Origin: Monodelphis domestica
Lineage: Eukaryota; Chordata; Mammalia; Didelphimorphia; Didelphidae
Assembly: GCF_027887165.1 (NCBI RefSeq)
Contig: NC_077231.1
Location: forward strand, 130,420,487 to 130,484,486
Reading direction: 5' to 3'
Length of the DNA: 64,000 nucleotides
Part shown: piece by piece, positions 22,002-32,900 of the stretch
Position numbering within the stretch: position 1 is the stretch's first letter
Layout: each line of letters starts with the position of its first letter
Notes under the pieces: generated by a model
Database searches by the model: none
Told to the model about the DNA's origin: nothing
What the model saw: the letters and a program-made list of their open reading frames with translations, nothing else
Program-made: the position numbers and the translations under genes

Positions 22002-23690
22002 AAGATTACTTAGAAGAAGTCACTAAAGAGATTTATTTGACTTCATGATCATTAATATTAAGCAAAGCAAAAAATTGGGGCATGTGTGTTCTAAAGGTCT
22101 GTTTGGTATCATCATATAAGAGGTCCAGGGACCCAATCCAAAAGGAACAATTCCTTCCAAGGATGGTATACTAACCCTATACTTAGGTATAGGGTTTAGG
22201 ATTGCAAAGTGCCCCATAAGGATTCCTTCATTTTATGTGATCATGCTAAAAATTACTTACAAAATGAGACAGTGCTTGCAAATGGAACCCATCTCACAGC
22301 CCCCTTTTACACTGGTGGGAACTGAAGCAGAAAAGGTGGAGGGAGGCACTTGTTTTCTGTGGTGCCTCTTTTCTTTAAATCCTGCTCTGTATGGCTGTGA
22401 GTAATGCAACACTACGGTCCCCAGTGGGCAGCTAGGCCCTCTGGCAGAGAGTTTTACAACTGGCAAGTCACTCTGTGTCTTTTTGCCCCAGTTCCCTCCA
22501 CAGTTAAATAGGGATAGTGATAGCATCTATGTAAAGGTCCAGTGAGAAGCTGTTTGTAAAGCACTTAGCAAGGTGCCTGCTATTATGGTTAACTCTGAAA
22601 AGTTTTTTAAAATTCAAAGTTGAGGTAATAGAGAAGTGCATGGTGAGCCTGAGTAGCTGCAGCACATGTTGTCATCAGGCAGATAGGAAGAAAACCTTGG
22701 CTCATCTTGCCAAAAAGAACCTGCAGGCTTTCGAGGAGGAAGACACATAATGGCAACAGAGCTCAAAAGGGATACGCACCCAGTAAACCCCTGCAAAGAA
22801 TTTGTGAGAAGAAGCAGACAAGCTTCACTCTATGAGTTGCAATCTGTGAGAGCAATTGATGAATTCTCCTTTGTACTAATATATTTTGATAAAGATCATG
22901 TGGTATCTTTTTATTTTCCTTTTTTTCTTCTTAAACATTTACCTTCTCTCTTAAAACTGATAACTAAATAGTGGTCTAAATTTATCTGTTGAATTAAATT
23001 GAATGAAATGCTTTTATGATAAATCTAACCCAGTGACATCAAAAGCCATCAAAATGATTTCTCTAATAAATTTATCAAAAGGGTAAGAAGCAGCCATGAA
23101 TTTTAGTGAAAATGCTGATGATCAAAAAAAGTGGTAACCTCTAGGGGAGAATATAGAACACCAGGAGTCCAGAGCCCCACTCCTATGTTAGCTCTACCAC
23201 TAGTTGGCTATTTGACCTTGAACAAGTCATTTTACTTTGGGCCTCTGTTTCCTTAGATGTAAAATAAATTGTTAGACCAAATGCTCACTAAAGTTCTTTA
23301 CAACTTTTTTTTTGCTACTGTCATATGCAAGTTAAGGGAATTACCTATTAAAAAACAAATTGAAAACAAAAAGACTAAACCTAGGACTTTCTTCTAATGG
23401 CTGGCTTCTAAATTCCTTAGCTTTTAGGTCTGAAAATAATTTCCTAGAATCAATTTGTTACAAAACTTCAAAAAAAACAGTAAATATCAAGTTATTGTGA
23501 TTTTTGCCAATTATGGGAGCTTGCAAATCATCCTAGGTTGTTTTTCCTTGTGTGTTATTGTTTTGGTGTTTTGTTTTTGTTTTTTCAGAAAAAATCAGAA
23601 TAAGAAACTTCTGCTCTTTTCCAATTTTATTTTCAGCATCTAGGTGTAGTAACATTTGGTATTATCTATAGGCATATTCATCAACAAATA
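22002..23690 (+). other. PLEKHA5 last intron, part with MIR fragments
   Basis: MIR-like pieces lie at about 22480-22600 (TTCCCTCCACAGTTAAATAG, TTTGTAAAGCACTTAGCAAG) and 23160-23310 (ACCTTGAACAAGTCATTTTA). A 10-bp stem hairpin AACCCTATAC/GTATAGGGTT is at about 22173-22196. Otherwise unassigned. Confidence 0.5.
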
Positions 23691-24260
23691 CTTTGGAATG
23701 CTTATTGGTCTGCATTCATTAAGTGCCAACTAAGTGTCCTGCCCTAGGCCAAACCCTTAGATAACAAGTGAAATCACCCCCACTCTCGAAGAATATACAT
23801 TATAAAGAGAGACATTCAGTTGAAATGTGAATAGTAAATAGATCATTTAGCATAATGTCTTCCTCTTTGGGGACCTCTTATATATGAATAAATACATTTG
23901 TTCTGGAGGTCCCAGGAAAAAAAGTAAGGCTTCCCAGAGTAGGTGGTGCATAAGCTGAATATTGAAGGAAAAAGGGATTCTCTGTGACCCAAGTGAATAG
24001 GAAGATGGCCCATGCAAAGGCTGGGAAGGAGATGTAGACATCACTCTTTGTCTAGATGAGAGCACAGGAGGGGGACTAGTGTGTAGTTTTTAATGAAATC
24101 AGAAATATAAGTTATTTGGGGAAAAATATAACTGAGTTCAGTTTTTGACATGTTGATCCTGATCTGTAGGGGACATCCAGTTTGAAAGGTGTAATAGGCA
24201 ATTGGAGAATATAGTGTGAAGAGGCTCCTGGGCCAAGCCTTGTTAGGAGATGAGAGGCAG
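23690..24260 (-). mobile_element. L2 LINE 3' end, antisense
   Basis: ATTCATTAAGTGCCAACTAA, GTAAGGCTTCCCAGAGTAGG and TGAAGGAAAAAGGGATTCTC are reverse-complement L2 3'-end segments in the expected order. Sequence to about 24660 may belong to the same or a related old repeat. Confidence 0.65.
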
Positions 24261-24849
24261 AGGGTGAAATCCAGTGAGACGGATAAGGGCTGGGCAGAAG
24301 AGATCCAGAAGAGAGTCACAAATACTGTGAGGAGTGCCCAGTAAGAGAGTTGTTGATAATAGCAAAGCCAAAGGGTGGGGGGCGGAACCAGGATTGAGAA
24401 AGAATCATTAGATTTGGCAGTTAGTTAAGAGGACATTATTAAGTTTAGAGTAAGCAGTTTCAAATTAAAAAGATTGTGGATGCAAGGTTGCATAAGGATG
24501 AAGAATGAGTAAAAAGTGGGAGAGTAGAGGCAAGGAATGTTGACTTTTAGGAGTTGATCTAACAAGAGGGATATAAGAGGACACCTTGAGGGGATGGTGC
24601 ACATTGAAGAAAGTATGGAAGGAAGAAGTTGGAGATTAGAGAAAGATGATTGAAATTGTACCATTTCTTCTACATAGAGAAGTTTCTACTGTGCAAGCCC
24701 CTTACCCATACTTTTTGGACCCTACCCAGAAGACTGGCCTGAAAATGGAAAACAAAGGCATTTGGCATAATACTGACTTACTCTGGATTTTATGGTCTGT
24801 GTCCAGGTGCTGTATTTAGGTATATTCACCAATTCTTGGTTTTGAATGC

Positions 24850-25040
24850 TCTGGGTTAGCATTTATAAAGCTCCTCTGTGTCCTGCACTAGGCTCAACCC
24901 TGAGGATACTCCAGTGAAATGACTCCTAATCTCAGAGAACTTACATCATAAAGGGATGCATTAAATGGAAGAGTGAATATTAAATAGCTCAATTAGTATA
25001 ATGACTTAGACTTTGGGGAAATCTTATCTATAAAAAAAGA
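24850..25040 (-). mobile_element. L2 LINE 3'-end fragment, antisense
   Basis: TTTATAAAGCTCCTCTGTGT then CTAATCTCAGAGAACTTACA resembles the 23690 copy, including TTAAATAGCTCAATTAGTAT versus the AGTAAATAGATCATTTAGCA there. Confidence 0.5.
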
Positions 25041-25496
25041 GAATAAATACATTGTAGTGGGCTGGACTGGCTGATTTGGGAGTCTAGATTAGGCCAAATG
25101 CCTTTTTTTTTTCCATTTTCTGGCTACTCTTCCAGATCCAGAAATGGTTATATTTAACTGTATTCTAGTCTTCTGATGCTTTTTACTTTAAATCTTTTCC
25201 ACTGGAAACAATATTAATTTATTCTTTTAATGACACCAATAACAAACACCCAGGAAGGCAATAAGTATTATTGCCAAGCAAAATATACGTGAAGATGGCT
25301 GCCTCTGTTTTAGTAGAGTGTTGCCCAAAAAAGACATCCATCATTATTGGTTGATTAAGTATTAAAGGGCAAAAATTAAATGTATACCAGCCATATGGCT
25401 ACCATGGCTCTATGGCAAATTTAGATGTAGTACATACCCATTTTGATGATAAGATCTTGTTATTTAGCATTATCACTTTAATTTCTTTGATATTCT

Positions 25497-25697
25497 TTTT
25501 TTTTTTAAACTCTTACTTTACTTCTTAGAATCAATACTGTATATTGGTTCCAAGACAGAAGAGTGGTAAAGGCTAGGCAATGGGGGTTAAGTGACTTGTC
25601 CAGGATCACACAGCTGGGAAGTATCTGAGGGCAGATTTGAACTGAGAACCTCTGATCTCCAGGCCTGGCTCAATCCACTGAGCCACCCAGTTGCCCC
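25497..25697 (-). mobile_element. Marsupial tRNA-type SINE, antisense
   Basis: T-rich tail, then AATCAATACTGTATATTGGT, AGTGACTTGTCCAGGATCAC and CTCAATCCACTGAGCCACCC. Nearly full length. Confidence 0.9.
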
Positions 25698-26129
25698 TCT
25701 TAAATTGTTTTGAAAGAGTTGTGCTGAAGGTATAGTGATATCATAGAATGATAATGTATAACATAATTTTAACCTATATCTGCCAACCTATATATAACCA
25801 TTAGGATGAGCTGGTGTCATCCTAACTTTGGATATTTAACATTTTGTTGTCTATATGTATATATATCATTTTCTGAATTCTTGGCTTTGGTAGTATTTAG
25901 GAAAGTTTTTGAATTGTTACATATTTTAACATTTTGTACAAAGCTGTCTTGTGTTGTTTCTCAATTTTCCCTCATCCATCAGTTAGCATTTACTATTTTT
26001 ATTACTTCATGTTCAACAAATTCAGCTGTTTATGATTTTGTATTGCTACTAATAGCATTTTTTAAGTGCAAGTAAAAAACCATTTTCTTCATTGTAACTT
26101 GGAAGATTAACAACCATGAATATAAACAC

Positions 26130-26255
26130 TGCTCTCTTTCTCTCCCCCTTCCTCTCTCTGTCTCTCTCTGTCTCTGTCTCTCTGTCTCTGTCTCTGACTC
26201 TCTCTCTGTCTCTCTCTCTGTCTCTCTGTCTCTCTCTCTGTCTCTCTCCATGTGT
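26130..26255 (+). repeat. TCTCTG/TCTC pyrimidine microsatellite
   Basis: About 125 bp of almost pure CT with interspersed G (CTCTGTCTC units), ending in a C run at about 26257-26266. It lies about 80 bp upstream of the terminal PLEKHA5 acceptor at 26336-26337. Confidence 0.95.
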
Positions 26256-26968
26256 CCCCCCCCTTAGAAATGTGTGAACACTGATTTTTTAACTCTGTAG
26301 GTGGTAAAGTAATTTTCTTTCCTTTCTTTTTTTCTAGCTACAACAGCTTCTGTTGAAACAAGGTCGTAGTTAAGGATATGGACCTATGGAAATGTGAGAA
26401 GAAATTGTACAGTCTCTTAAATCTATGAAATTCATAGTTCAGATGCCTTTAGCCACAGAGCATCATTTTATCACTTCTGGAAATGTTTATTCCAAGATAG
26501 CTTTAATGGCCCATAGGTACACCCCACAGTATCAAGGTTATCTATTATGACACCAGCTTGCTGCTATGATTTCAGTGCACACAAATAATGGTGCTTTTTA
26601 ATGTGTAGCCTACAGCCATAGCTTAGTTGCTGTGTTCCAGATTTAAATGTTTCTTAATTCTGAGTTGATTTCCATTTGGCTTTTGGCTTTTGAGTACATG
26701 AAATTGGTTACTTTTCCACATCCCTGCTGAAGCTTATTTTCTCTTTGGCTACTACAATGCATTGTTTCACACTTGGTTTGTAAAATTCTTATATATGTGT
26801 GTGTATTTAAAATGTGCCATTTTATTATTGCTAAGTGAAATGTCCTGTTTTTTGCTGTAATTATTTCTCAGTCCCATTGCACTCAGTCACATTGCAGCGT
26901 CAGCAGTTACTGCCACACTGTTGTCAGCATATACACAAATGTTATGGCCTATTTTTCCTTAAAAACAA

Positions 26969-26974
26969 AATAAA
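26969..26974 (+). terminator. PLEKHA5: Proximal poly(A) signal AATAAA of PLEKHA5
   Basis: AATAAA within the terminal exon, followed within 30 nt by a GTAGGTATTTTG stretch that could act as the downstream element. Probably an alternative, shorter 3' end. Confidence 0.6.
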
Positions 26975-27083
26975 GTGTAGGTATTTTGAGGTACTGGACT
27001 TTTAATTCTTTGGAATAGGTGTACAGCAATAAGGTTTCCAATTCCAGTACTTAGTTTGTGTACAAATGTAATTATGTTCATTG

Positions 27084-27091
27084 TGTATATA
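27084..27091 (+). promoter_or_regulatory. Pumilio-type element TGTATATA in the PLEKHA5 3' UTR
   Basis: An exact TGTANATA motif lies about 90 nt upstream of the distal poly(A) signal. Pumilio proteins bind this 8-mer in 3' UTRs. It would be present only in the long 3' UTR form. A single match in AT-rich sequence may be chance. Confidence 0.35.
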
Positions 27092-27180
27092 TTATACAAT
27101 GAGCACATGCAATATAAGTATATAAAGTTACTATTGTTTAAATGCAAATGTTCATATCTCATTTCTTTTCTATCATGTTA

Positions 27181-27186
27181 AATAAA
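27181..27186 (+). terminator. PLEKHA5: Distal poly(A) signal AATAAA of PLEKHA5
   Basis: AATAAA directly followed by TGTTGATGTTC and GTGTTAGTGATTT, a good GT-rich downstream element. Sequence conservation by eye is lost soon after, so this is the likely main cleavage site at about 27200-27210. Confidence 0.7.
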
Positions 27187-27205
27187 TGTTGATGTTCTTA
27201 AACAT

Positions 27206-27532
27206 CTGTGTTAGTGATTTCTTTCCTCCATTGAAAACTGAAGGGGGGCGAAATGAAGCATTGGTAACTACCAAAGGGAATGTTGGGACTCTTTACGACA
27301 AAAAAATCCCTTTAGTTTTATATAGCCCCCATTTTACTGATAAGGAAACCAAGGACCGGGTAAGGTCAGAGCATACTCAGAGAATCAGGGAGCTATATGC
27401 TAAGCCTCCTACTTCCCATATACTTTTCTTACTTAACTACTTGTGGGCAAAAATGAGTTTTGTCAGTTTTTAAAAGGGAAAAATAATGAATGGCCTCATT
27501 GAAGTTAGCTTAAGAATTCTGTTTTATTATAT
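27206..27532. other. Start of the intergenic region, unassigned
   Basis: Follows the distal PLEKHA5 poly(A) site. A weak antisense MIR-like piece (CCCATTTTACTGATAAGGAA) is at about 27328-27370. No gene seen. Confidence 0.5.
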
Positions 27533-27755
27533 GCCAGGAATTCTTAACTTTGCATTTAGAGATCTTGAAGAGGATATATATACATTTCAGAGCATCTAAA
27601 AGATATAAACAAATGATTTTCTTTTTTTAGTGACCTCTAATTGAAATTTAGCATTTCCTTTCATTATGAATTGGCTACAAACATAGTTTTAAAAAGAGAT
27701 CCATAGGCTTCCTAAGGGTCCAAGGATCCATGGCACACAGACATGGCTAGGGACT
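27533..27755. mobile_element. Non-autonomous DNA transposon, hAT-like (tentative), second copy
   Basis: AGGAATTCTTAACTTTGC at one end and CATGGCTAGGGACTCC at the other, with an internal GATCCATAGGCTTCCTAAGG and TAATTGAAATTTAGCATTTC. The same internal segments occur at 12868-13125 (CTAACTGAAATATAGTATTT). Confidence 0.5.
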
Positions 27756-27831
27756 CCTTTCCTGTGTTCTTTTTAACCCTTCAGTGCAGGACTACCCTGC
27801 ACTTAATTGGTAATATTTGCTTACTTTATAT

Positions 27832-28040
27832 CTTTTTTTTTTTAAACCCCTACCTTCCATCTTGGAGTCAATACCATGTATTAGCTCCAAGGGAGAAGAG
27901 TGGTAAGGGCTAGACAATGGGAGTCAAGTGACTTGCCCAGGGGTCACCCAGCTAGGAAATGTCTGAGACCAGATTTGAACTCAGGACCTCCTGTCTCTAG
28001 GACTGACTCTCAATCCACTGAGCTACCCAGCTGCTTTATA
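27832..28040 (-). mobile_element. Marsupial tRNA-type SINE, antisense
   Basis: T-rich tail, CCTACCTTCCATCTTGGAGT, CAAGTGACTTGCCCAGGGGT and TCTCAATCCACTGAGCTACC, ending CCAGCTGC. Confidence 0.9.
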
Positions 28041-29104
28041 TTTAATTTATATCTTTTTAAAAAATGGAACTCTTATCTGTTTCTACCTCTTAAAAACTAA
28101 GTGGGGGTCTAAAATGGAACAGGGCAAAAGATGGATAGATCTATCTGCACAGAAAACATCGTCGTAATTATGACCAGAGATAGTTTCTTTTATGATCCAT
28201 TCTTTGCAGTTGTCCACCTACTTCCAAATCAGTGACACTTTCTTCCTGCTGCCCAGTTGTTCATACGCTTCCAAATCAATTTCACGTTCTTCCTGCTGTG
28301 CGCTTTAGTTCATATTTTACATTGTTTCCAAAACCCAAAGAAACTTGGTACTTTGGTTTCCTACATAAAAATGACTTTTTACAAAAAAAGACATGGGCTT
28401 ACCCACACCAAGGCCTTCATACAATAACACTTTTTTCCTAAAATTTTAAGTTCATTGTGTGTTGGGAGTGGGGGAATGAAACATGACTTTTTAGTAACAT
28501 GTCATCTTTATGAAAGAATCCAAAGGATCAAGTTTCCTTCTGTTTTGGAAAGTTAATGCACTAGGACTTTTGGAACACCCTATCTATTATGAGAATTCCT
28601 AACTAAATTATTAGCATAAAATTTAATTCTATGTGAAAAGTGATCATTATTAAAGATTCATATTATTAACAATAAAGATGATTTAGTTGCTAAAACTAAA
28701 AATAAAATTAGGGCCAGAAAATTATAGAAGCAAGAAGGAACATTTAAAGGAGATGGGGTATTATTACAAAATATATTACATAATAGGATGTAATCTTTAT
28801 AAATCAGTTTCAGCCAGGTGATATAAATTAAATATATTCAAAGGAAAGGTACTCAACATTTTTTTCTCTTTAGATGAAATATGTGATTGTTGTGGAGCAG
28901 TTATGTTCAAGATATTCCTTGAGTATCCTGAATTTTATCTATAAATTTTTCTTCTTTTTTATGTTTGAATATTTGAACTTGTTGAAATTTTCAATAAAAC
29001 TAGTTGAAAATCAGTCAGTTCTAGCTAACATATTTAAAAATCCATTGTTAGTTTCTTTGACAAAAGCCTCATTTCTCAAATAGAGAAGGAACTGAATTCC
29101 ACTT
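28041..29104. other. Intergenic, unassigned
   Basis: AT-rich. Two near repeats, CCACCTACTTCCAAATCAGT and CATACGCTTCCAAATCAATT, occur at 28213 and 28261, a small local duplication. No gene or clear repeat family. Confidence 0.45.
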
Positions 29105-29835
29105 TGTAAAAAAAGAAGCCATTCCCCAATTAATAAATTATCAAGATATATAAACATGCAGTATCAGAAGAAATCAAAGGTGTCGATCATGAAAAAAAAT
29201 TTTTGTTCATGTAACTGAGATACCATCTCAAACCTATCAGATTGGCTAAAGCTATAAATCCTTTGACTAAGCAACATCTCTTCTATCTCTGTATCCCAGA
29301 GAGCTAAAAGGCAATGTACCCAGCTACACAAAAATATTTATTGCAGCTCTTTTTATAGTGACAAAGAATGGATGAACAAGTTGTAATATATGGTTATAGA
29401 ATACTTTTGTGCTAAAAGAAATGAGGAGCACAAGATAGTTTCGGAAAAACCTAGGAAGACTTCTATGAACTGATGATGCAGAAGGAAGTAAGCAGAATAG
29501 AATATTGTACACAGTAATTCAATATTAAAATGATCAACTGTGAAAGATTTAACTCCTTTGATGAATATAAAGATCTAAGACAGTTCTAAAATACATGATG
29601 AAAAGTGCTTTACACCCACAGAGAAGACTGATGAGTTCTCACTATACATAGAAGTATAATTTTTCATTTTTCTTGGAGTTTTGTTTGTTTTTTGCAATAT
29701 GACCAAAATGGAAATGTATGTTTTACATGATTTTATGTATATAAATGATATATTGCTGGCTTTTTTAAATGGTAAATGCTGGAGTATAAGACATTGGGAA
29801 TGCAAAACTTTTAAAAACAAAATAAATAAGTTTGT
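29105..29835 (+). mobile_element. L1 ORF2 3' part and 3' UTR
   Basis: CCATTCCCCAATTAATAAAT, AACCTATCAGATTGGCTAAA, CAAAAATATTTATTGCAGCT and GAAGGAAGTAAGCAGAATAG follow the order of the marsupial L1 ORF2 C-terminus. It ends at an A-rich stretch AAAAACAAAATAAATAAG. Heavily mutated. Confidence 0.75.
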
Positions 29836-29935
29836 AGAAGCAGTACCACACCATACTTAGAAGGCCAACTTCATGGTTAGAAAGATGCAGGTTCAAATGC
29901 TGATACAATTTTTCAGTGTCCCAGACAACTAATTA

Positions 29936-30480
29936 ACATTATAGGTATATACAAGTTGTGGCATCTTGATAATGATGGAATATTATTGGGCTATGAGAAA
30001 TGATGAATAGGTGAATTTTTTTTTTTTAATATGGGAAGGGCAGCTAGATGGCTCACTAGATAGAGTACCAGGCCTGCAGACCAAAGGATCTTGCTTCAAA
30101 TCTGGTCTCAGACACCTAGCTCTGTGACCCTGAGCAAGTCATTTAACCACAGTTGCCTCCCTTACATTGTTCTACCTTTGAATCAATATAAAAGTTAAGA
30201 ATTTTTTAAAAGGTAAGTTCTACATAAAATAATAACAAATAAGCAGAACCAAAAGAACATTATTTAAAGCAACAGAAATACTGTTTAATGAATGACTTGT
30301 GTGTCCACCTCTAGAAAAAGAAACAATAAATAGAAACAGGCAAGACAGAGTTTTATATATACATATATTTTTATGCTAAATAATGCCTTTTCTGGTGGAA
30401 GGGAAATACCTGGGAATTATAACACTAATCTTTTTTAAGAGATTGTACCTTATAGATGAAGCAGGAATCTGCATTGGTAA
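29936..30480 (+). mobile_element. L1 ORF2 fragment interrupted by a SINE
   Basis: GATGGAATATTATTGGGCTA and GAAATGATGAATAGGTGAA, then a SINE at 30042-30205, then TAACAAATAAGCAGAACCAA and CAGAAATACTGTTTAATGAA, again L1 ORF2 C-terminal sequence. Confidence 0.7.
30042..30205 (+). mobile_element. Marsupial tRNA-type SINE nested in L1
   Basis: GCAGCTAGATGGCTCACTAG, TTCAAATCTGGTCTCAGACA, then a degraded tail TTGAATCAATATAAAAGTTA. Confidence 0.85.
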
Positions 30481-30704
30481 TAGAAATCACCACACCAGGA
30501 ATTATTCCTATTAATACAATTGGGTTCTGACAAATCCTTTTTAGTTAAAATGAATTGTTACTTTGCAAAGATATTAATTCTTATTCATCAAGGTACTAAA
30601 CTAGGAAAATCCCATTCAGTCCTTTCAGTCTCTGTGTCTTTTTTTTTCCATCCTGATGGCAACATCCAGATCCTAGTGCCAGCACTCTATCCATTATGCC
30701 TCCT

Positions 30705-30883
30705 TGTTTTTTACATCAATTTTTTAAAATTGAAAAATATTTAATTAATTAATTTAGAGTATTTTCCCATGGTTACATGATTCCTGTTCTTTCCCTCCCC
30801 TTCTCGGAGCCGTCCATCGCACAATTCCATTGGGCTTTACTTGTGTAGTTGATCACGACCTATTTCCATGTTATTGATAATTC
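30705..30883 (-). mobile_element. L1 3'-end insertion, antisense, with target-site duplication
   Basis: ATTAATTTAGAGTATTTTCC and ATGGTTACATGATTCCTGTT are the L1 3' end in reverse. Only about 180 bp long. The 10-mer ATGCCTCCTT at 30695-30704 and 30884-30893 is the duplication. Confidence 0.85.
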
Positions 30884-30893
30884 ATGCCTCCTT

Positions 30894-31366
30894 ATTGCTT
30901 CTGCTTTGAACTAATTGTGTGACCCTGATAACTCCTAAAACATGGATGGAGTTCTCCTGAGTGGTTATGGTTTGGGGGTAGATGCACACCTCCGGAGTCC
31001 CTTCAACCTGGACCAGCCTTGTTTGTGGGGGACCTCTGTAGCTGGGTGGAAACAAGGGTTCTTGCAGGTGTCCTCCCAAGGCATGTAGTTGCATTGGGGT
31101 CATTAGAGAAGGGGCTGGTGGGAGAAAGGTTTGGGGATCGTAAGGGATAGGTGGGAGTGCTGCACTCAAAGGCCAAGGACTATCTGAAGTGGAAGAGGTT
31201 CCTGATAGGTTCAGAATGACAAAGCTAGGAAATGAAAGCAAGAGCAAAGAAGGAAGTACCTGCAAGGTTTTAGTAGAGGAGAGGAGGCAGGGATAACTAG
31301 AATGGGCAGAGAAGAATTCCAGCCTGTGGAATCCAGGCACTTGTAAGTGCTACTGGGGTCATGCAC
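30894..31366. other. Intergenic, unassigned
   Basis: Moderate-GC sequence with a fortuitous 152-codon open frame on the minus strand (30882-31340), low in complexity and rich in Leu, Pro and Ser. I do not recognise a protein or a repeat. Confidence 0.45.
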
Positions 31367-31380
31367 AAAAGGATCCTGTT

Positions 31381-31580
31381 AGGGACAGCTGAGTAGCTCG
31401 GTGGATTGAGAGCCAGGCCTAGAGATGGGAGGTCCTAAATTCAAATCTAAACCCAGACACTTTCTAGCTGTGTGACCCTGGGCAAGTCACTTGACCCCCA
31501 TTGCCTAGCCCTTACCACTCTTCTGCCTTGGAGCCAATACACAGTATTGATTCTAGGACTGAAGGTAAGGGTTAAAAAAA
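31381..31580 (+). mobile_element. Marsupial tRNA-type SINE with clean target-site duplication
   Basis: Complete SINE from AGGGACAGCTGAGTAGCTCG to the A-rich tail. Perfect 14-bp duplication AAAAGGATCCTGTT at 31367-31380 and 31581-31594. Confidence 0.95.
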
Positions 31581-31594
31581 AAAAAGGATCCTGT

Positions 31595-31990
31595 TTGCTG
31601 GAATGGATTCCCAGGTGATGAAGTGGATATGGAGACATCAGAGATGTGGAGGGGACAATTATCCATCTGAGGGCTGGCATTGGGGGGGGGGGGGTAGGAG
31701 GGGGAAAGAAGAGTGAGCCAGGTACCCAATCCCTAAGAACAGGGAGAATGAAATGAAAAGCCATTCAAATGGGGCCAAGTGGAAGGAATCACAGTGAAGG
31801 GAGGTTGCTGAGGATGGAGGCAGAGAGGTACCCATTCTTGCTCCACATTCAGTGTGTCAGGGCAGAAAAAGAGAAATCCAGGAACTGGAGATGGTAGGCA
31901 AAAATGTAGTATTTGGGGAGCAGTGGGGGGAGGGGTGGGAAATGGTTTAGAAGACAACTTGTCATGGAATGTAAAAGGAGAATAAAGAAT
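31595..31990. other. Intergenic, unassigned, with a poly-G run
   Basis: G run at about 31682-31693. No family recognised. Confidence 0.45.
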
Positions 31991-32900
31991 TAGAGGTCAA
32001 TCAACAACACGGTTTCACTTCACCCAGCAAAGTGGCAAAGATGACAGAAAATAGGAAAAGTCAATGTTGGAGAAGCCCTGGAAAAAATAAGGGTACTAAT
32101 AAATTGTTGGTAGAGATGTACATGAATACAGCCATTCTGGAAAGCATTTTGTAATTATGTAGATAAAGTGCCTAATGTGTCCATATGCAAAATTCACTGC
32201 CTATACCCCAAGGAGGTCATTAAACATAAAAGCACAATAGACTATTTATCACAGCATTTAAAAAATGAAATATTTCTGTCTTAAAATAAATAATGTGTAT
32301 TGGATCCCAGGCAGAAGAGAGTGGGGTTAAATGACTTGCCCAGGGTCACATAGCTGGGAAGTGTCTGAGGTTAAATTTGAACCCAGAACCTCCCATTTCA
32401 AGGCCACTGAGCCACCTCACTGCATCCTATCACAGCAGTTTTTTTGTCTTTGTGTGGTTACAAAAAGTTAATAACAAGTAGATAGCCACCATGTGGAAAA
32501 GCAGTTAAACAAATCGTGGTCCACAAATATAATAGCATGTAGTAGAGCTATAGAAGTTAAAGAACATGAGGACTCCCCCTTAGCACTGAAAGACTGCATA
32601 AACTGTTGCAACATGAAGTAAACATCCAGGGAAACAAGGACTGTAAGAATGCAAATGCAGAGAACCACAACCACAAAAAATAAAATAAAAATAAAATGTT
32701 GCAAAAGTATTTAAGGACAAGTATGACCCCAAAGAAGAGCTATGAGGTGACATCTCCAACTCCTTTGAAGTGAGGTGTGGGGGGAGGAAATATGGAACAT
32801 TGATTGCATTTAAGGGGAGGGCAGTGCATTGATCCCCTTTGCTATTATTTTCCCTCTTCCTTTTTTTTTTCTTCCCCAAATGATTTGTTTTACAGAGATT
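31991..32900 (+). mobile_element. L1 ORF2 3' part and 3' UTR, interrupted by an antisense SINE
   Basis: CCCAGCAAAGTGGCAAAGAT, GTTGGAGAAGCCCTGGAAAA, ACCCCAAGGAGGTCATTAAA, then the SINE at 32285-32425, then GGAAAAGCAGTTAAACAAAT and TGCAAATGCAGAGAACCACA. Order agrees with L1 ORF2 C-terminus then 3' UTR. Diverged. Confidence 0.65.
32285..32425 (-). mobile_element. Marsupial tRNA-type SINE, antisense, partial
   Basis: AATGTGTATTGGATCCCAGG, GACTTGCCCAGGGTCACATA and GGCCACTGAGCCACCTCACT. Confidence 0.85.

Larger units (their letters stand above)
26338..27205 (+). other. PLEKHA5: PLEKHA5 terminal exon (3' UTR, possible short alternative C-terminus)
   Basis: Begins after acceptor CTTTTTTTCTAG. If joined from exon 21200-21304 it is entirely 3' UTR. 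If joined directly from exon 19684-19829, the split codon gives Ala and the frame reads TTASVETRS to TAG at about 26368-26370. The 3' end is approximate: the exon has two AATAAA signals and a T/GT-rich region after the second. Confidence 0.8.

Noticed and set aside
26030..26251. 73-codon Arg/Glu-rich minus-strand frame
   Set aside because: It is the complement of the TCTCTG microsatellite.
30882..31340. 152-codon minus-strand frame
   Set aside because: No recognisable domain, composition typical of random open frame in moderate-GC DNA, and no promoter or splice context.
31381..31580. tRNA-like box A/box B sequences in SINE copies
   Set aside because: They are SINE heads with A-rich tails and target-site duplications, not functional tRNA genes; no complete cloverleaf seen.
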